From NCBI GenBank assembly GCA_964478125.1, contig CAYZGR010000066.1, positions 1 through 17,126 on the forward strand: 17,126 nucleotides of DNA, written 5' to 3'. This document shows positions 6,407-13,993 of the stretch, in pieces (the stretch's first letter is position 1; each line of letters opens with the position of its first letter). Source of the stretch: FW021-bin31 sp964478125 (GTDB lineage Bacteria; Bacteroidota; Bacteroidia; Chitinophagales; Chitinophagaceae). Both the position numbers and the translations under genes were made by a program. Below the pieces are notes generated by a model. That model was not told the origin of the DNA and made no database searches. It worked only from the letters and a program-made list of their open reading frames with translations.

Positions 6407-8707
6407 TTATTCTAATCCGCTTAAAACGACATCCAGATTACCCACCAGCTCATCTGCATTTTGTTTTGAAAAAATAATCGGAGGTTTGATCTTGAGCACA
6501 TTGTGGGAAGGTCCGTCCGCACTTAACAGAAATCCTCTTTCCTTCATTCGTTCAATTACTTCAGCAAGAACTTTTGGGGCAGGCTCGCGTGTTTCCCTAT
6601 CTTTTACCAATTCGGCTCCAAGAAAAAGTCCGCTTCCCCTCACGTCTCCAATGATCTCATGTTTTTCTTGCAATTTTTTTAATTCACCCAATAAATAATT
6701 CCCAATCTGGAAAGCATTATTTTGCAATTCCTCATTTATTATTACTTCCATGACTGCTTTACCGGCTGCCATAGATACCGGATTTCCGCCATAGGTGTTG
6801 AAATATTCCATCCCGTTATCGAACGCATCGGCGATCTCCCTGGTGACTGCTATGGCAGCCAGCGGGTGACCGTTTCCCATGGGTTTGCCCATGACCACTA
6901 TATCCGGATGTGCCTGCTGCAACTGGAATCCCCAAAACGTTGAACCTACCCTCCCGAATCCTACCTGAACTTCATCGGCAATACAGACTCCTCCCGCCTG
7001 ACGCACATGGTCGTAAACGGCTTTGAGATATCCGTCGGGCAAAGGGTGCTGTCCGCCTACGCCCAATAAGGTTTCACAAATAAAGGCCGCGGGTTTTTTA
7101 TCCTTTTTAGCGATGTCCTTTATGATCTGTTGTACACTTTCCGCATATTTTTCTCCTGCTTGAAGATCCTCATATCGAAACTTTCCGCGATAGCCGTCCG
7201 GATTTTCCGCTTTGTGAATAAAAGAAGGTTGCGGAAATCCTCCCGGGCCGTCAAATTTATAGGGACTCATTTCTATGGCCAGAGTAGAGGCGCCATGATA
7301 AGCATGATCCAATACAATGATGTCCTTTTGACCGGTATAATGTCTGGCCATGCGTATGGCCAGGTCGTTGGCCTCGCTGCCGGAATTGGTAAAATAACAG
7401 ACTTTCAATCTTGGAGGTAAAGTGCTGCAAAGCAGTTGTGCATATTCTTCTATATAATCATGTAAATAACGGGTATTGGTATTGAGAGTGGCCATCTGTC
7501 TTTGCAGGGCTTTGACCACGGTTGGATGGCTGTGACCTACATGACTTACATTATTCACACAATCCAGATAGGTATTTCCCTGATCATCATAAAGATATTG
7601 TAGCGCGCCCCGAACGATCTTTAAAGGTGTTCGGTAACTCATACTTAGATTTTTACCTATAAATTCCTTCCGTTTACTCAACAAGGCCTTGTGATCATCA
7701 TTCTCATGATATAAGGCAGGCATGCCGCATGCCTTACGAAATGCATTATGAACTTTGACCGGATTGGTGCGGATCAACCAGTGCAACAGCTTCCACGCGG
7801 GCTCTTCACTAATGAAATGGTGGGTATTGTTACTTCCGGATGCGCGTTTACGAGCGGCTTGAATAACCGTGAGACACAGCCGGGCGGCCATCAAATAATA
7901 AAGCAGTGCCACCTCTTTTTTGGTTAAGTTATGAATTTCATGGTATCCCCGGATTATGGTTTCCGCATCCGGCAGAGGCGTATCACTATCCAACATCACA
8001 TAGACAAGAGCGATTGCCAGATTATTAATCAATGGGGCGTAAACCATATCTCCCCAATCTATTAATCCGCAAATATGGTCCTCATTTACCAATATGTTCG
8101 AATCATTCAGATCATTGTGGATCACGGAATGGCGTAAGGAAGGTAACTCCGGCCGGACGTTCATCTCGAATTGCAACAGGAAATAGGCGACAATGCGTCT
8201 GTTTTCGTGTGATGGAATATCCCAGAGGTACTTTCTCATATTCAGGACGTGCTGAATATCCCATTCGTATGTCCGGTGTGCGCCACAATGGTCGAAACCT
8301 TTTAGAAGCTTATCCATCTTTCCGATGAAAGCTCCGAGGCTTTTCAATAGGGTGGGGGAGGTTGGAACTTCGGTCAAAAAGATACCCGGCAGGTATTTCA
8401 TTACCCGGATATGGTATTTCCTTTCATTTGAAGAAGCCACAGAGGTGATGGCTTCTCCTTCCCGGTTGAGAAGGTATTCAGAAAATAAACCGGACATTCC
8501 CTGTTCAACTAAATAAGTAGTTACAGCTGCCTGAGCGTATAGTAACCCGGGGGCGTGCTTGGAATCGGCCACCTTGAGGATGTATCGATCCCCCTCCTTT
8601 GAGGTAAGCAGGTAATTCCATTCATCGTAGCCCGGGAGGGATTTTACTTTAACCTGTAAATCGTAATGATTATTGACCAAAGCAATAATCTTATCTTCTA
8701 TCCACAT
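6407..8707 (-). CDS. Fusion of APH-type kinase and class-III PLP-dependent aminotransferase/phospho-lyase
   Basis: This is a 766-residue, two-domain cytoplasmic protein. Residues ~1-315 are an aminoglycoside phosphotransferase/choline-kinase-type domain, with Brenner loop HNDLNDSNI (D199) and metal-binding IDWGD (D217). Residues ~345-766 are a class-III PLP domain with SGSEAND (442-448), D578 in IADEV, and Schiff-base lysine K608 in MGKPMGNGHP. The PLP half most resembles the AGXT2L group, whose human members are phospho-lyases for ethanolamine phosphate and phosphohydroxylysine. The kinase half resembles their partner hydroxylysine/ethanolamine kinases. A reasonable inference is phosphorylation of an amino alcohol followed by elimination of phosphate and ammonia to an aldehyde. 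Related bacterial proteins of about 1000 residues often carry an M23 peptidase domain between the halves; here the linker is only ~30 residues. A truncated sigma factor lies directly upstream. Ordinary transamination remains possible. Confidence 0.88.
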   Translation of the reverse strand: MWIEDKIIALVNNHYDLQVKVKSLPGYDEWNYLLTSKEGDRYILKVADSKHAPGLLYAQAAVTTYLVEQGMSGLFSEYLLNREGEAITSVASSNERKYHIRVMKYLPGIFLTEVPTSPTLLKSLGAFIGKMDKLLKGFDHCGAHRTYEWDIQHVLNMRKYLWDIPSHENRRIVAYFLLQFEMNVRPELPSLRHSVIHNDLNDSNILVNEDHICGLIDWGDMVYAPLINNLAIALVYVMLDSDTPLPDAETIIRGYHEIHNLTKKEVALLYYLMAARLCLTVIQAARKRASGSNNTHHFISEEPAWKLLHWLIRTNPVKVHNAFRKACGMPALYHENDDHKALLSKRKEFIGKNLSMSYRTPLKIVRGALQYLYDDQGNTYLDCVNNVSHVGHSHPTVVKALQRQMATLNTNTRYLHDYIEEYAQLLCSTLPPRLKVCYFTNSGSEANDLAIRMARHYTGQKDIIVLDHAYHGASTLAIEMSPYKFDGPGGFPQPSFIHKAENPDGYRGKFRYEDLQAGEKYAESVQQIIKDIAKKDKKPAAFICETLLGVGGQHPLPDGYLKAVYDHVRQAGGVCIADEVQVGFGRVGSTFWGFQLQQAHPDIVVMGKPMGNGHPLAAIAVTREIADAFDNGMEYFNTYGGNPVSMAAGKAVMEVIINEELQNNAFQIGNYLLGELKKLQEKHEIIGDVRGSGLFLGAELVKDRETREPAPKVLAEVIERMKERGFLLSADGPSHNVLKIKPPIIFSKQNADELVGNLDVVLSGLE

Positions 8708-8724
8708 ACTTAATGATATAATCC

Positions 8725-8871
8725 CTAACTCCGATTATTTACCCCGTCTCTTCTAGCTATGAAAAATAAATAGCTAAACAGTCGGTCGTGATAGCTTTCA
8801 AAAAGCTGGTTAAAAGCTTCCTGATCCGACTTGGCAATCTTCTGAAGTAAGTCTTTTTCGGGATATGACAT
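8725..8871 (-). pseudogene. Truncated ECF sigma-70 factor (N-terminal region 2 only)
   Basis: A 48-codon frame encodes MSYPEKDLLQKIAKSDQEAF, continues NQLFESYHDRLFSYLFFIAR, then RDGVNNRS and a stop. The pattern (D/E)xxLLxxIAxxDxxAFxxLFExYxxRLFxY is the classic start of ECF sigma factor region 2. A complete factor has about 170-200 residues, so helix-turn-helix region 4 and most of region 2 are missing. After residue ~43 the similarity stops, and the next gene begins only 17 bp beyond the stop codon, leaving no room for the rest in another frame. I read it as a remnant left by a deletion or rearrangement. A perfect 7-bp inverted repeat (tagctat 8754-8760, atagcta 8770-8776) lies close to the break. 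It could still be transcribed as a leader for the fusion gene. Confidence 0.72.
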
Positions 8872-8920
8872 GCCTTTGTTCACATAAAACAAGGGCTAAT
8901 GTAGAGATTATTCGGGAATT

Positions 8921-8940
8921 AAAAAAGGCAAACCTTTTTA
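8921..8940 (-). terminator. Probable intrinsic terminator after the MFS gene
   Basis: Read on the minus strand, AAAAAGG, loop TTTG and CCTTTTTT form a 7-bp stem running into a T-tract. The stem overlaps the TAA stop codon of the MFS transporter (8938-8940). Only two G-C pairs support the stem, so it is A+T-rich, but the shape and position suit the end of the long operon. It is symmetrical enough to work weakly in the other direction too. Confidence 0.55.
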
Positions 8941-10215
8941 TATAGGCTGGAAATTCCTTTGTTTCTTTTTCATTCTCATATAAATATAGAGAAATAGAAA
9001 AGCAAAAATAAGTATAAGTGGAATAATACTGGTCGTTTTGATAATTTCGGGACCAGCTACCAGTTGAGCCTGGACAAAGGTTAGCGCCTCACTACTTCCC
9101 TCCGGGGCTGAGCGATAAACATCTACAATTGCGTTTGAAGGAAGCGCCGCTGTTATCAATTTATCATAATATCCGCCCATAAAAATCATGAAAAAGGCTA
9201 CTGCAAAATTGCCGGCTCCACCCAGGAAGTTCAGTCCCACAGCTCCTGACTTTGGAATATTTTCTGATACAAACCCTAACATGGTTGGCCAGAAATAGGT
9301 GACTCCAATACCAAAAACTATGGCTGCTATAAAGATGGCTCCACCAGACAAAGTAGTTAATAGATAGAGGCCAATTGTAGAAATAATCGCTGAAACCAAT
9401 AATAATCCTGCTGATGATACCCGGCGTACTATTGGTCCGGCTACACTTCTTCCAAAAGCTTGTACTGCCGATACCAATGTCAATACTAATATTGCACTAC
9501 CTGTTACATTTTGAAGTAATACCCCCACCCATTGATTCGTAAATAACTCTGTAATGGAGGTTCCTAACATGCAGATAAGCATAAAAATAAATAAGGGAGT
9601 CAAAACGGCCTTATACATCCCTATCGTGGATACCCCCATAGAAACTCTTTCCGTAACCGGGAAATCAAGTTTAAAAAACAGGTAACCGTAAATAATGGTG
9701 GGTAATATCATAGTAGCCATCTGCCATTGCCATCCTATCCCTGTTTGTGCAGCGCCAAATGATATAAGCGTTCCTAAAACGATACCTGCTGGAAACCAAA
9801 AATGAAAATGATTTAACTTGGTTGTTTTATTATTTGGATAAATAGTAGTTACCAACGGATTACAGGCAGCTTCTACGGTCCCGTTGGCTATTCCAATAAA
9901 CAAGGTGGAAATAAATAAACTAAAAAAGCCAATTGAATAGATGGTAAAAATAATGCCTGTCAGATGAAAGAAGAATGCAATTACTAATAACCGTTTCATC
10001 CCAACTACATCCACTATCATTCCCCCTATAATAACAGCCAGCGGAAATCCCCAAAAAGCAGTTCCTGTAATTAATCCCATTTGTTTAGCATCCAAATGAA
10101 ATGCTACCATCAGGTTATTCATAATACCGGCACGAATGCCAAAGGATAAAGAGGTTACTAACAGTGCAAGACAACTTGCCAGAAATAACTTATTGGGTTG
10201 AATTATTTTCCTCAT
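8938..10215 (-). CDS. MFS sugar transporter
   Basis: This 425-residue integral membrane protein is strongly hydrophobic throughout and fits the 12-helix major facilitator fold. After the N-terminal helix, the loop between helices 2 and 3 reads GGMIVDVVGMKRLL, a variant of the MFS signature. The segment NGTVEAACNPLVTTIYP followed by HFHFWFPAGIVLG resembles sugar MFS carriers of the FHS/fucose-glucose permease kind. In those, a conserved ANGxxEAxxNP block and an N-F/H-F-H-x-x-x-x-G block line the translocation path. The C-terminus is short and basic (MRMKKKQRN). Being the last gene of a run with a sugar kinase, an isomerase and dehydrogenases, it most likely imports the sugar or keto-sugar made outside by the DUF1080/oxidoreductase pair. 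It starts 19 bp after the kinase gene and ends in a probable terminator. Substrate and coupling ion cannot be read from sequence. Confidence 0.88.
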   Translation of the reverse strand: MRKIIQPNKLFLASCLALLVTSLSFGIRAGIMNNLMVAFHLDAKQMGLITGTAFWGFPLAVIIGGMIVDVVGMKRLLVIAFFFHLTGIIFTIYSIGFFSLFISTLFIGIANGTVEAACNPLVTTIYPNNKTTKLNHFHFWFPAGIVLGTLISFGAAQTGIGWQWQMATMILPTIIYGYLFFKLDFPVTERVSMGVSTIGMYKAVLTPLFIFMLICMLGTSITELFTNQWVGVLLQNVTGSAILVLTLVSAVQAFGRSVAGPIVRRVSSAGLLLVSAIISTIGLYLLTTLSGGAIFIAAIVFGIGVTYFWPTMLGFVSENIPKSGAVGLNFLGGAGNFAVAFFMIFMGGYYDKLITAALPSNAIVDVYRSAPEGSSEALTFVQAQLVAGPEIIKTTSIIPLILIFAFLFLYIYMRMKKKQRNFQPI

Positions 10216-10234
10216 GATTTCCTTTTAGATAGAG

Positions 10235-11146
10235 TTAAGAGATTTTTGAATTAGATAAAAAGTCAATGTACTCAGCTATTTGATACTCTGGGCATCCGCC
10301 TTCCTTTCCTGCAATAAAAGCTCCCATGGCGGTTGCTTTTTTCAAAATAATATTTGGGGCTTCTTTACGGGAATGAGAAGTAATAAATGCAGCAAGAAAG
10401 GAATCTCCACTTCCAACGGTATCCTTGACCTCCACAATCTTACCTACAGAATGGAATACTCCTTTCGGAGGATAATATGAGGCTCCTTTTGAGCCTTTTG
10501 TTATAATGACCTCCTTTATACTAAATCGGTCTTTTATATGGCTTACCTGTTCTTCTTCATCATGGGCATCTACATTAAATAAAGAATTTATAATCTCCAA
10601 CTCTGTTTGGTTTACTTTAAGGATATCGGCTTCAGACAAAAGGTTTTCTAAAGATTCTTTTTTATAAAAAGGGGGGCGTAAATTGATATCCAAAACCTTA
10701 CAATGTGCAAAATTTATCAATTTATTTAATGTGTTTTTCGTAATCTCATTACGAGAGGCAAGACTCCCGTAAACAAAGTATTCGGCTGTCTTTACCGCAG
10801 TAAGTAGGGATGGGTTTATTTCAATATAATCCCAGGCTACCGGGAATACAATTTCATAGCTTACATCCTTTTGTTCATCAATATGAGCCAGTACCTGGCT
10901 GGTATCTTGCACAGGATCAGTTTGTAAGAATTCCACATTCAAGTTCCACTCTTCCATAAGTTCTTTTAAATTATTGCCATCTGTATCTGCTCCAACACGG
11001 CTGATGAGGTGTGCAGATATACCTAATTTATTCAGATGATAAGTTACATTTAAGGGGGCCCCTCCTGGTTTTGGACCATCAGGCAATACATCCCATAGGA
11101 TTTCACCAAAGCAATAGATAGAGGGAGCTTGTTGTAATTTGCTCAT
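10235..11146 (-). CDS. PfkB-family carbohydrate kinase (fructokinase-like)
   Basis: This 303-residue ribokinase-fold enzyme phosphorylates a sugar with ATP in the cytoplasm. It opens with CFGEILWDVLPDG and PGGAPLNVTYHLNKLG (residues 12-42), typical of bacterial fructokinases and related sugar kinases. The second PfkB signature, DTVGSGDSFLAAF (242-254), contains the anion hole and catalytic base D248. Length is normal. In this operon it should act on whatever product the dehydrogenases and isomerase deliver. A ketose, including a 3-ketose, is as plausible as fructose, because the downstream HUMPS-type enzyme in the same cluster acts on ketose-6-phosphates in its family. It sits between the TIM-barrel isomerase (33-bp gap) and the transporter (19-bp gap). 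This gene and the transporter look more A+T-rich than the genes at 11180-14683. Confidence 0.9.
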   Translation of the reverse strand: MSKLQQAPSIYCFGEILWDVLPDGPKPGGAPLNVTYHLNKLGISAHLISRVGADTDGNNLKELMEEWNLNVEFLQTDPVQDTSQVLAHIDEQKDVSYEIVFPVAWDYIEINPSLLTAVKTAEYFVYGSLASRNEITKNTLNKLINFAHCKVLDINLRPPFYKKESLENLLSEADILKVNQTELEIINSLFNVDAHDEEEQVSHIKDRFSIKEVIITKGSKGASYYPPKGVFHSVGKIVEVKDTVGSGDSFLAAFITSHSRKEAPNIILKKATAMGAFIAGKEGGCPEYQIAEYIDFLSNSKIS

Positions 11147-11179
11147 AAGCTTTTATTTAAAATGAGGCTCCTATAAATT

Positions 11180-12067
11180 TCAAAGGTTCCAATATTGAGC
11201 CACTTTTTTTCTTAAAAAGCTCACGCTTCGCTCCAGTTGTTCCATGCCGTCCACTCCATCTTCAATGCTGATCCAGCTGTCAAATCCCACGCGTTTCAAC
11301 TCCTTAAATATGGCATCATAGTCATTCAGTCCTTTTCCGATCTCTCCATGACTCAGCCGCTTTGCGTATCCTTCTACACCTCCTTCTTCTTTGCGAAGAT
11401 CTGCTATAGTTCCTTCCTTCAGATACCGGTCGCTGGCATGCATGGTTACTACACGATCGGATATCCGGTTGAGCAATTCTAATGGATCTTCCCCCGCCAG
11501 GTAAGTGTTACTCGGATCATAGTTGATTCCAAAGTTGGGATGGTGGATGCGGTCTATCAGTTTACATAAAACATCCATCTTTTGAGCAAATTCGGGATAG
11601 TCCCAAAAATTATCTTTATAATGGTTCTCAATAATCAGCGTGATGCCCCGCTCCTGTGCATAGGGCAGACACTCCATGATACAATCGGCTGCAAACTTGA
11701 CGCCTTCATCAATGGATAACTCGGGGCGCTTTTGTCCGGATAACACGCGGCAAAAAGAGCCTCCTAAAACATATGTCATGTCAATCCATCTTTTTTGTTT
11801 TTCAATTTCTTTTTGGCGAAAAGCAGGGTCAGGGTGCGTGAAATCCGGTGAACAGCACATCATGGGAATTTCCATTCCCTGATCGGCAACCAGTTGTCTA
11901 AAAACAGGCCAGTTTTTCTCCTCTTCCATTTCAAGAAAACCGGCATACCATTCTAACCCCTCTATATCTAATTTTGAAGCGAGTTGAACCCATTCGGAAA
12001 CACGCATGGTACCGTCTTTACAAAGGGCATCCATAAAAGCTTTGGGAAATGCTGCTAATTTTGGCAT
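11180..12067 (-). CDS. Sugar phosphate isomerase/epimerase (xylose-isomerase-like TIM barrel)
   Basis: This 295-residue cytoplasmic protein has the AP-endonuclease-2/xylose-isomerase-like barrel fold. Four candidate metal ligands stand at the expected strand ends: E147 in TLIIENHY, D184 in GINYDPSNTYL, H210 in VVTMHASD and E269 in WISIEDGVDG. This matches the Glu-Asp-His-Glu site of ketose 3-epimerases and hydroxypyruvate-isomerase-like enzymes. The family moves carbonyl groups or inverts a centre beside a carbonyl through an enediol, on free sugars or sugar phosphates. The gene lies between the SDR (21-bp gap) and PfkB kinase (33-bp gap), so its substrate is probably an intermediate of the pathway. 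UlaE-type L-xylulose-5-phosphate 3-epimerases share this fold and travel with HUMPS enzymes in ascorbate/gulonate clusters, which offers one alternative reading. Residue evidence is enough for the fold and chemistry, not the substrate. Confidence 0.87.
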   Translation of the reverse strand: MPKLAAFPKAFMDALCKDGTMRVSEWVQLASKLDIEGLEWYAGFLEMEEEKNWPVFRQLVADQGMEIPMMCCSPDFTHPDPAFRQKEIEKQKRWIDMTYVLGGSFCRVLSGQKRPELSIDEGVKFAADCIMECLPYAQERGITLIIENHYKDNFWDYPEFAQKMDVLCKLIDRIHHPNFGINYDPSNTYLAGEDPLELLNRISDRVVTMHASDRYLKEGTIADLRKEEGGVEGYAKRLSHGEIGKGLNDYDAIFKELKRVGFDSWISIEDGVDGMEQLERSVSFLRKKVAQYWNL

Positions 12068-12088
12068 CGTATTTTTAATTTGTAACTC

Positions 12089-12898
12089 TTAATTTTTACC
12101 TTGATGTGTGGGTATGGTGGAAGTATCTTTGGGCATGTTGCGTCCGGCGGCAGGATACTGTTCCAGTTCAAATACTTGTCCGGAAACGGGTCCGCTTTCA
12201 TCTCCGAGCCAGTATATAGCAGCGGCGGCTATTTCTTCCGGACGCAAGATGCGTCCCCCGGGAGCATAAATTTTAGGCAAATCTTTATACCAGTCTTCGG
12301 CCAACCCATCTTTTTGTTTTTTAATTGTTTCGTTTTCGGTTAAAACCCAGCCGGGATTGATCTGATTCACACGAACACCATATTCTCTCATCAGGACGTC
12401 CCCCAAATTGTGAGTCATGGTCATCAGGGCACCTTTAGACATGCTGTAGGCCAGCAGGTTAGGTTCGCCGCTATAGGCATTTACGGATCCGATATTGAGC
12501 ACATGCCCCTGCACTTTACTTAGATGAGACAGGGCTGCCTGAATCAGGGCTAACGGAGCAACCGTATTGATTGTTAATATCTCATGGAGGAAAGCCGGGG
12601 TAGTAGTAGCGATATCTGAGTTGACTACCTTTGCCGCATTGTTCACAACGCCGTCTAACCTACCAAAGGAGTCTAAAGCCGTATCAACTAATGCTTCGGG
12701 CGTATTCGGATCGCTTAAGTCCCCGATATATAATACTGCCTTATCCTTTCCAATTTCAGCCACTGCCTTTTCTCCCTTTTGGTGGTCCCGACCATGAAGC
12801 ACAACCCGTGCACCTTCGTTTGCACAATAGACTGCGATGGCTTTACCGATACCGGTGGTACTTCCGGTTACAATGATAACTTTGTCTTTCAATCTCAT
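12089..12898 (-). CDS. SDR-family NAD(P)-dependent oxidoreductase
   Basis: This 269-residue classical short-chain dehydrogenase has cofactor motif TGSTTGIG at 11-18, NNAA at 86-89 and the catalytic S138-Y151-K155 set (NIGSVNAYSGEP, then YSMSK). The strand-2 end reads VVLHGRDHQKG; the Arg after Gly hints at NADP(H) rather than NAD(H), but this is weak. The C-terminal lobe, with RILRPEEIAAAAIYWLGDESGPVSGQ, is normal for sugar and polyol dehydrogenases of the gluconate/2-keto-3-deoxygluconate kind. It sits 18 bp after the zinc-type alcohol dehydrogenase gene and 21 bp before the isomerase. The two dehydrogenases probably oxidise and reduce different carbons of the same carbohydrate, a common way to move a keto group. 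The substrate is not identifiable from sequence. Confidence 0.92.
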   Translation of the reverse strand: MRLKDKVIIVTGSTTGIGKAIAVYCANEGARVVLHGRDHQKGEKAVAEIGKDKAVLYIGDLSDPNTPEALVDTALDSFGRLDGVVNNAAKVVNSDIATTTPAFLHEILTINTVAPLALIQAALSHLSKVQGHVLNIGSVNAYSGEPNLLAYSMSKGALMTMTHNLGDVLMREYGVRVNQINPGWVLTENETIKKQKDGLAEDWYKDLPKIYAPGGRILRPEEIAAAAIYWLGDESGPVSGQVFELEQYPAAGRNMPKDTSTIPTHQGKN

Positions 12899-12916
12899 TT
12901 TTAATTCTTTTTTAGA

Positions 12917-13942
12917 CTAAACGGGGGTAACGATACTCTTTACTACTTCTCCCTGATGCATTTTTTCAAAAGCAGTATGCCATGCTGTGACCGGCCAGAT
13001 CCCACCGATAATGGGTTTCACATCCAATTGTCCGCTTGCCATTAAAGCTATGACCCGCTCCCACATCGGCCAGTTGTGACTAAAACTGCCTTGCAGGGTT
13101 ACATTCTTTTGAACCAGCGGATCCAAAGAAACCCCCAGAGGTTGAGGACCCCAGCCTACTTTGGTAATCTGTCCATTAGGGCGAACCAGTTGCAAGGCCA
13201 TTTTCATTGTTGCACTCACCCCGGCTGCATCAATTACGCAATCAGCGCCCAGCCCGTCTCGTTCCTTTGCCCAGGCTGTTGCGTCACCAATAATGCCTTC
13301 ACAGCCATATTGCTTAGCAATTTCCAGCCGGTGCTTATCTGTTTCTAATCCTACAACTGCCACCTGTGCGCCACAAAGCCTGGCCATCGCTGCACACAGG
13401 ATACCGATGGTCCCCGGACCAAGTACTATGACACGGTCTCCGGGTTTCAAGCGTGTATTTCCAACAACTGCGCTGAAGGCTACGCAACAGGGCTCAGTTA
13501 AACATGCGTGCTCAAATGGAATTTGATCAGGAACTTTATGGAGACAGCGTGCAGGTGTACTTACATAGCGGGTCATGGCGCCATTCACGCCATAGCCAAA
13601 CCCCTTTCTAGTCGGATCCAGATTGTACTTCCCCATTCGGGTCATCGGGTTATCCGGATCTATAATGGCGGCAGTTTCACTAACTACCCGATCGCCGGGT
13701 TTCCAGTTAACCACCCGTTTTCCAGTTTCCACAATCACCCCTCCGAATTCATGACCTAAAACTACCGGATAGTTGACCGGCCAACTGTGCCCGGCCTGCC
13801 ATTGATGCAAATCGCTCCCACATACCCCTACATGAGATACTTCGAGCAATACATCTTCCTCGTCTATAACCGGCTGCTCTATTTCCCGGATTTCTACGGC
13901 TCCTTTTTCATTTGCATAATTTACAACTGCTGGTGATTTCAT
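12917..13942 (-). CDS. Medium-chain alcohol/polyol dehydrogenase without structural-zinc cysteines
   Basis: This 341-residue MDR-superfamily enzyme resembles sorbitol and threonine dehydrogenases. The catalytic zinc set is visible: C41 in VGVCGSDLHQW, H64-E65 in LGHEFGG, and E150 in LTEPCC. The Rossmann motif is VIVLGPGTIG (171-180), and E200 in VVGLE at the next strand end fits NAD(H). The lobe that normally holds four cysteines for the structural zinc lies after GDRVV. Here it reads SETAAIIDPDNP, with MGKYNLDP and GFGYGVNGAM after it, and contains no cysteine. The structural zinc is therefore likely absent, as in some polyol dehydrogenases. It is encoded between the hexulose-phosphate-synthase-like gene (51 bp) and the SDR gene (18 bp). 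It may oxidise a hydroxyl of the sugar or sugar acid, or handle a small aldehyde. Substrate unknown. Confidence 0.9.
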   Translation of the reverse strand: MKSPAVVNYANEKGAVEIREIEQPVIDEEDVLLEVSHVGVCGSDLHQWQAGHSWPVNYPVVLGHEFGGVIVETGKRVVNWKPGDRVVSETAAIIDPDNPMTRMGKYNLDPTRKGFGYGVNGAMTRYVSTPARCLHKVPDQIPFEHACLTEPCCVAFSAVVGNTRLKPGDRVIVLGPGTIGILCAAMARLCGAQVAVVGLETDKHRLEIAKQYGCEGIIGDATAWAKERDGLGADCVIDAAGVSATMKMALQLVRPNGQITKVGWGPQPLGVSLDPLVQKNVTLQGSFSHNWPMWERVIALMASGQLDVKPIIGGIWPVTAWHTAFEKMHQGEVVKSIVTPV

Positions 13943-13993
13943 CTTTTTTGTATTCTTTTAATGTTTTTGATTTATACTCTAATTTCCAGATGT

